Shown here: positions 5,976-7,524 of the stretch, piece after piece
Layout: every line of letters starts with the position of its first letter
Position numbering within the stretch: position 1 is the stretch's first letter
DNA from: Pseudomonadota bacterium
GTDB taxonomy: Bacteria; Pseudomonadota; Gammaproteobacteria; Burkholderiales; JABEVD01
Direction: 5' to 3'
DNA: 7,524 nucleotides
Assembly (NCBI GenBank): GCA_021811205.1
Contig: JAJZPK010000127.1
Coordinates: 1-7,524, forward strand
Notes under the pieces: generated by a model
What the model was told of the DNA's origin: nothing
Databases searched by the model: none
Seen by the model: only the letters and a program-made list of their open reading frames with translations
Made by a program: the position numbers and the translations under genes

Positions 5976-7524
5976 TCAAGAAACTTGGATAATCCAGGCC
6001 GCACTTAATTCTAGGCAATTCTCCCCGCATGAAACGTACATCGATTTCAAATATTTAATCCGCTCATTTGTCACGCCAAATATGTCCGAATGATCGATCT
6101 GTCCATTGGTTCGATCGGGGGCTCTCTGCCAAGCCTGATATTTCCCCGCATACTCTTCAGAAAACTCGATTTCTCCTGAATTCCTCTGGACGAAGCACGC
6201 GTTGATTCGGAGGCGTTTGTTGTTAGAGAGCTTTTCAAAGTCAATGTTAGATAGCGCAAAAAAAACATCTGGCCTTAACATGCGGGCTATGTGCACGGTG
6301 TCGGGTTTTGCCCTATGCAGGAGATCGTGATAGGTGGTATCAAGACAGCGTAAGAAGTCTTTGTTTTCGAGCCCAAAATCCATGAAAGCCCAATAGGTCA
6401 TCAACAGGATTATTTTATTTACGATGATCTGGGTTCGCTCAAAACTAACCTCTGATAGGTCAATCGCATCACCATGTGCAATCTTGTCCCGCACTTTTTT
6501 AATTTGCCGAAAATCTTCCTCGGAGATATTGATGATTTTCATCATATCTTGGTTCGACTCATCAATCGCGTGCTGATACTTTTTCGCGAATGACTTAATT
6601 TCAAACGCATTAACAAGGTCGTTCAAAAGAGCCCCGCCCAATTCCTTCTCCAACTGCGGCGAGTGCAGACATATTGCTTCTTTCAGCTTATTTTTTACTT
6701 CCTTGCTAAGACAGCCTGAGGGCGGATTTGTCTCCTCATGGCGCTGAGTCACATATTTATCCAGCAAACTGACGTACCCCAACGCACGGTACTCCCAGAA
6801 TCCTTCATAACGTTGCATTCCAGCGAGGCGAGTCCAGGAAATCTCGCGATAGTTAGAATTGAAGTAGCCATTAACAATTGACTCCCAGCGATCATGGATG
6901 TCTTGTTGTTGGATGAAACACTCGTACAAAAAGCGACTATTGCGGGATGCTTTCCGTTCAACTGGCGAATATGTCGGAAAAAACACTGTACACGAATTCC
7001 CCTTATCACAGACGGCTTCAATGCTGGCAATCGAAACTGGATGTGCCATCAAAATTGATAGCAAGCGCAATAAGTCCATTGCCTTGGTTTGGATATTTAC
7101 GATGGAAAAGTTTGCGTCATGACTGTCGAGACAGAACAGCACATGTTCGTGAAAAATATGATCTTCACCTGTGCGAGAAACTGATCTTTCAGATCGGCTG
7201 GTTAAAGTGAAGTTTTCCTGTTCGGTTTTGATGGTTGCCGTAAAGTGCTTTACGGGATTGCCTAAACGTACTGAGTCGGCAATGTCGCCTTCGATCCATT
7301 GTCGCCCCAAGTACCATTCTGAAACATCGCTATAACGGATTTCGATGCTCTTAAAGTTTTCACCAACATCGCCAGTAACAACATAGTTAGCAGTTATGCC
7401 AAAACCTATTCGTTTGCACTGAAAGAGAGTGAAAGATGTGCCGCTCTGCGATACTGCTGTTAACTTGAAAAACTCTGCGCCTTCTGAAATACCACTAAAT
7501 TCAAGCAAGTCAAAAAGATCGGAA
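5976..7524 (-). CDS. ApeA-like HEPN-domain protein, putative anti-phage RNase (5' end outside window)
   Basis: The minus-strand frame is open from the right edge to a TGA at 5976-5978. The first possible initiation codon in the visible part is a TTG at 7508, but five further sense codons (SDLFD) precede it, so the real start is probably outside. Numbered from 7508, 510 residues are seen. Residues ~1-180 are beta-rich and resemble the ApeA N-terminal domain, including the stretch around MDLLRLLSILMAHPVSI (144-160). Residues ~190-380 are helical and contain VRDKIAHGD, with R340-x4-H345, the HEPN ribonuclease motif. ApeA-type HEPN proteins are known abortive-infection or anti-phage factors; here that function is inferred. 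About 120 residues after the HEPN domain (from ~390) are unexplained. There is no signal peptide or membrane segment in the visible part. AT-rich sequence and only 5 of 30 arginines as AGG/AGA set it apart from the neighbouring operon, implying transfer. The family call is from memory of motifs, not a search. Confidence 0.72.
   Translation of the reverse strand, partial: SDLFDLLEFSGISEGAEFFKLTAVSQSGTSFTLFQCKRIGFGITANYVVTGDVGENFKSIEIRYSDVSEWYLGRQWIEGDIADSVRLGNPVKHFTATIKTEQENFTLTSRSERSVSRTGEDHIFHEHVLFCLDSHDANFSIVNIQTKAMDLLRLLSILMAHPVSIASIEAVCDKGNSCTVFFPTYSPVERKASRNSRFLYECFIQQQDIHDRWESIVNGYFNSNYREISWTRLAGMQRYEGFWEYRALGYVSLLDKYVTQRHEETNPPSGCLSKEVKNKLKEAICLHSPQLEKELGGALLNDLVNAFEIKSFAKKYQHAIDESNQDMMKIINISEEDFRQIKKVRDKIAHGDAIDLSEVSFERTQIIVNKIILLMTYWAFMDFGLENKDFLRCLDTTYHDLLHRAKPDTVHIARMLRPDVFFALSNIDFEKLSNNKRLRINACFVQRNSGEIEFSEEYAGKYQAWQRAPDRTNGQIDHSDIFGVTNERIKYLKSMYVSCGENCLELSAAWIIQVS

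Noticed and set aside
7506..7508. TTG at 7508 as the start of the HEPN gene
   Set aside because: The frame stays open to the window edge with plausible residues (SDLFD) before it, and no Shine-Dalgarno sequence can be judged, so the start is probably outside.

Overview
The window looks like a proteobacterial chromosome, probably a betaproteobacterium. The evidence is the gene content (miaB, ybeZ, ybeY, then dacA, dat, ybeD, lipB, lipA) and the protein motifs. The genus cannot be named from this sequence. The core genes are GC-rich and use AGG/AGA heavily for arginine (16 of 20 Arg codons in lipA).

Bases 1-5620 are a tight, all-plus-strand run of eight housekeeping genes: the 3' end of miaB (tRNA methylthiotransferase), ybeZ (PhoH-like ATPase), ybeY (endoribonuclease in 16S rRNA maturation), dacA (penicillin-binding-protein-5-type D-Ala-D-Ala carboxypeptidase), dat (class IV PLP aminotransferase, D-amino-acid type), ybeD (DUF493), lipB (octanoyltransferase) and lipA (lipoyl synthase). 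Almost every junction is a stop/start overlap (four ATGA, one TAGTG, one 11-base overlap). Only ybeY-dacA has a gap (7 bases), so this is very likely one translationally coupled transcription unit or two abutting ones. Three themes are joined: RNA modification and ribosome maturation, peptidoglycan/D-amino-acid metabolism, and lipoate synthesis. The dacA product has lost two of the three conserved active-site motifs (SxN reads GGN, KTG reads MTG), so its catalysis is doubtful.

Bases 5621-5975 are a lower-GC spacer with no convincing gene. It holds a 27-codon ORF coupled to the lipA stop, plus several inverted repeats.

Bases 5976-7524, on the minus strand and converging on lipA, hold a large gene that is still open at the right edge. 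The protein resembles ApeA-type HEPN anti-phage proteins: a beta-rich N-terminal region, then a helical domain with the HEPN ribonuclease motif RDKIAHG, then an unexplained C-terminal extension of about 120 residues. Its AT-richer composition and different arginine codon use (5 of 30 AGG/AGA) indicate horizontal acquisition. The right end of the window is therefore probably the edge of a defence or accessory segment inserted after lipA.
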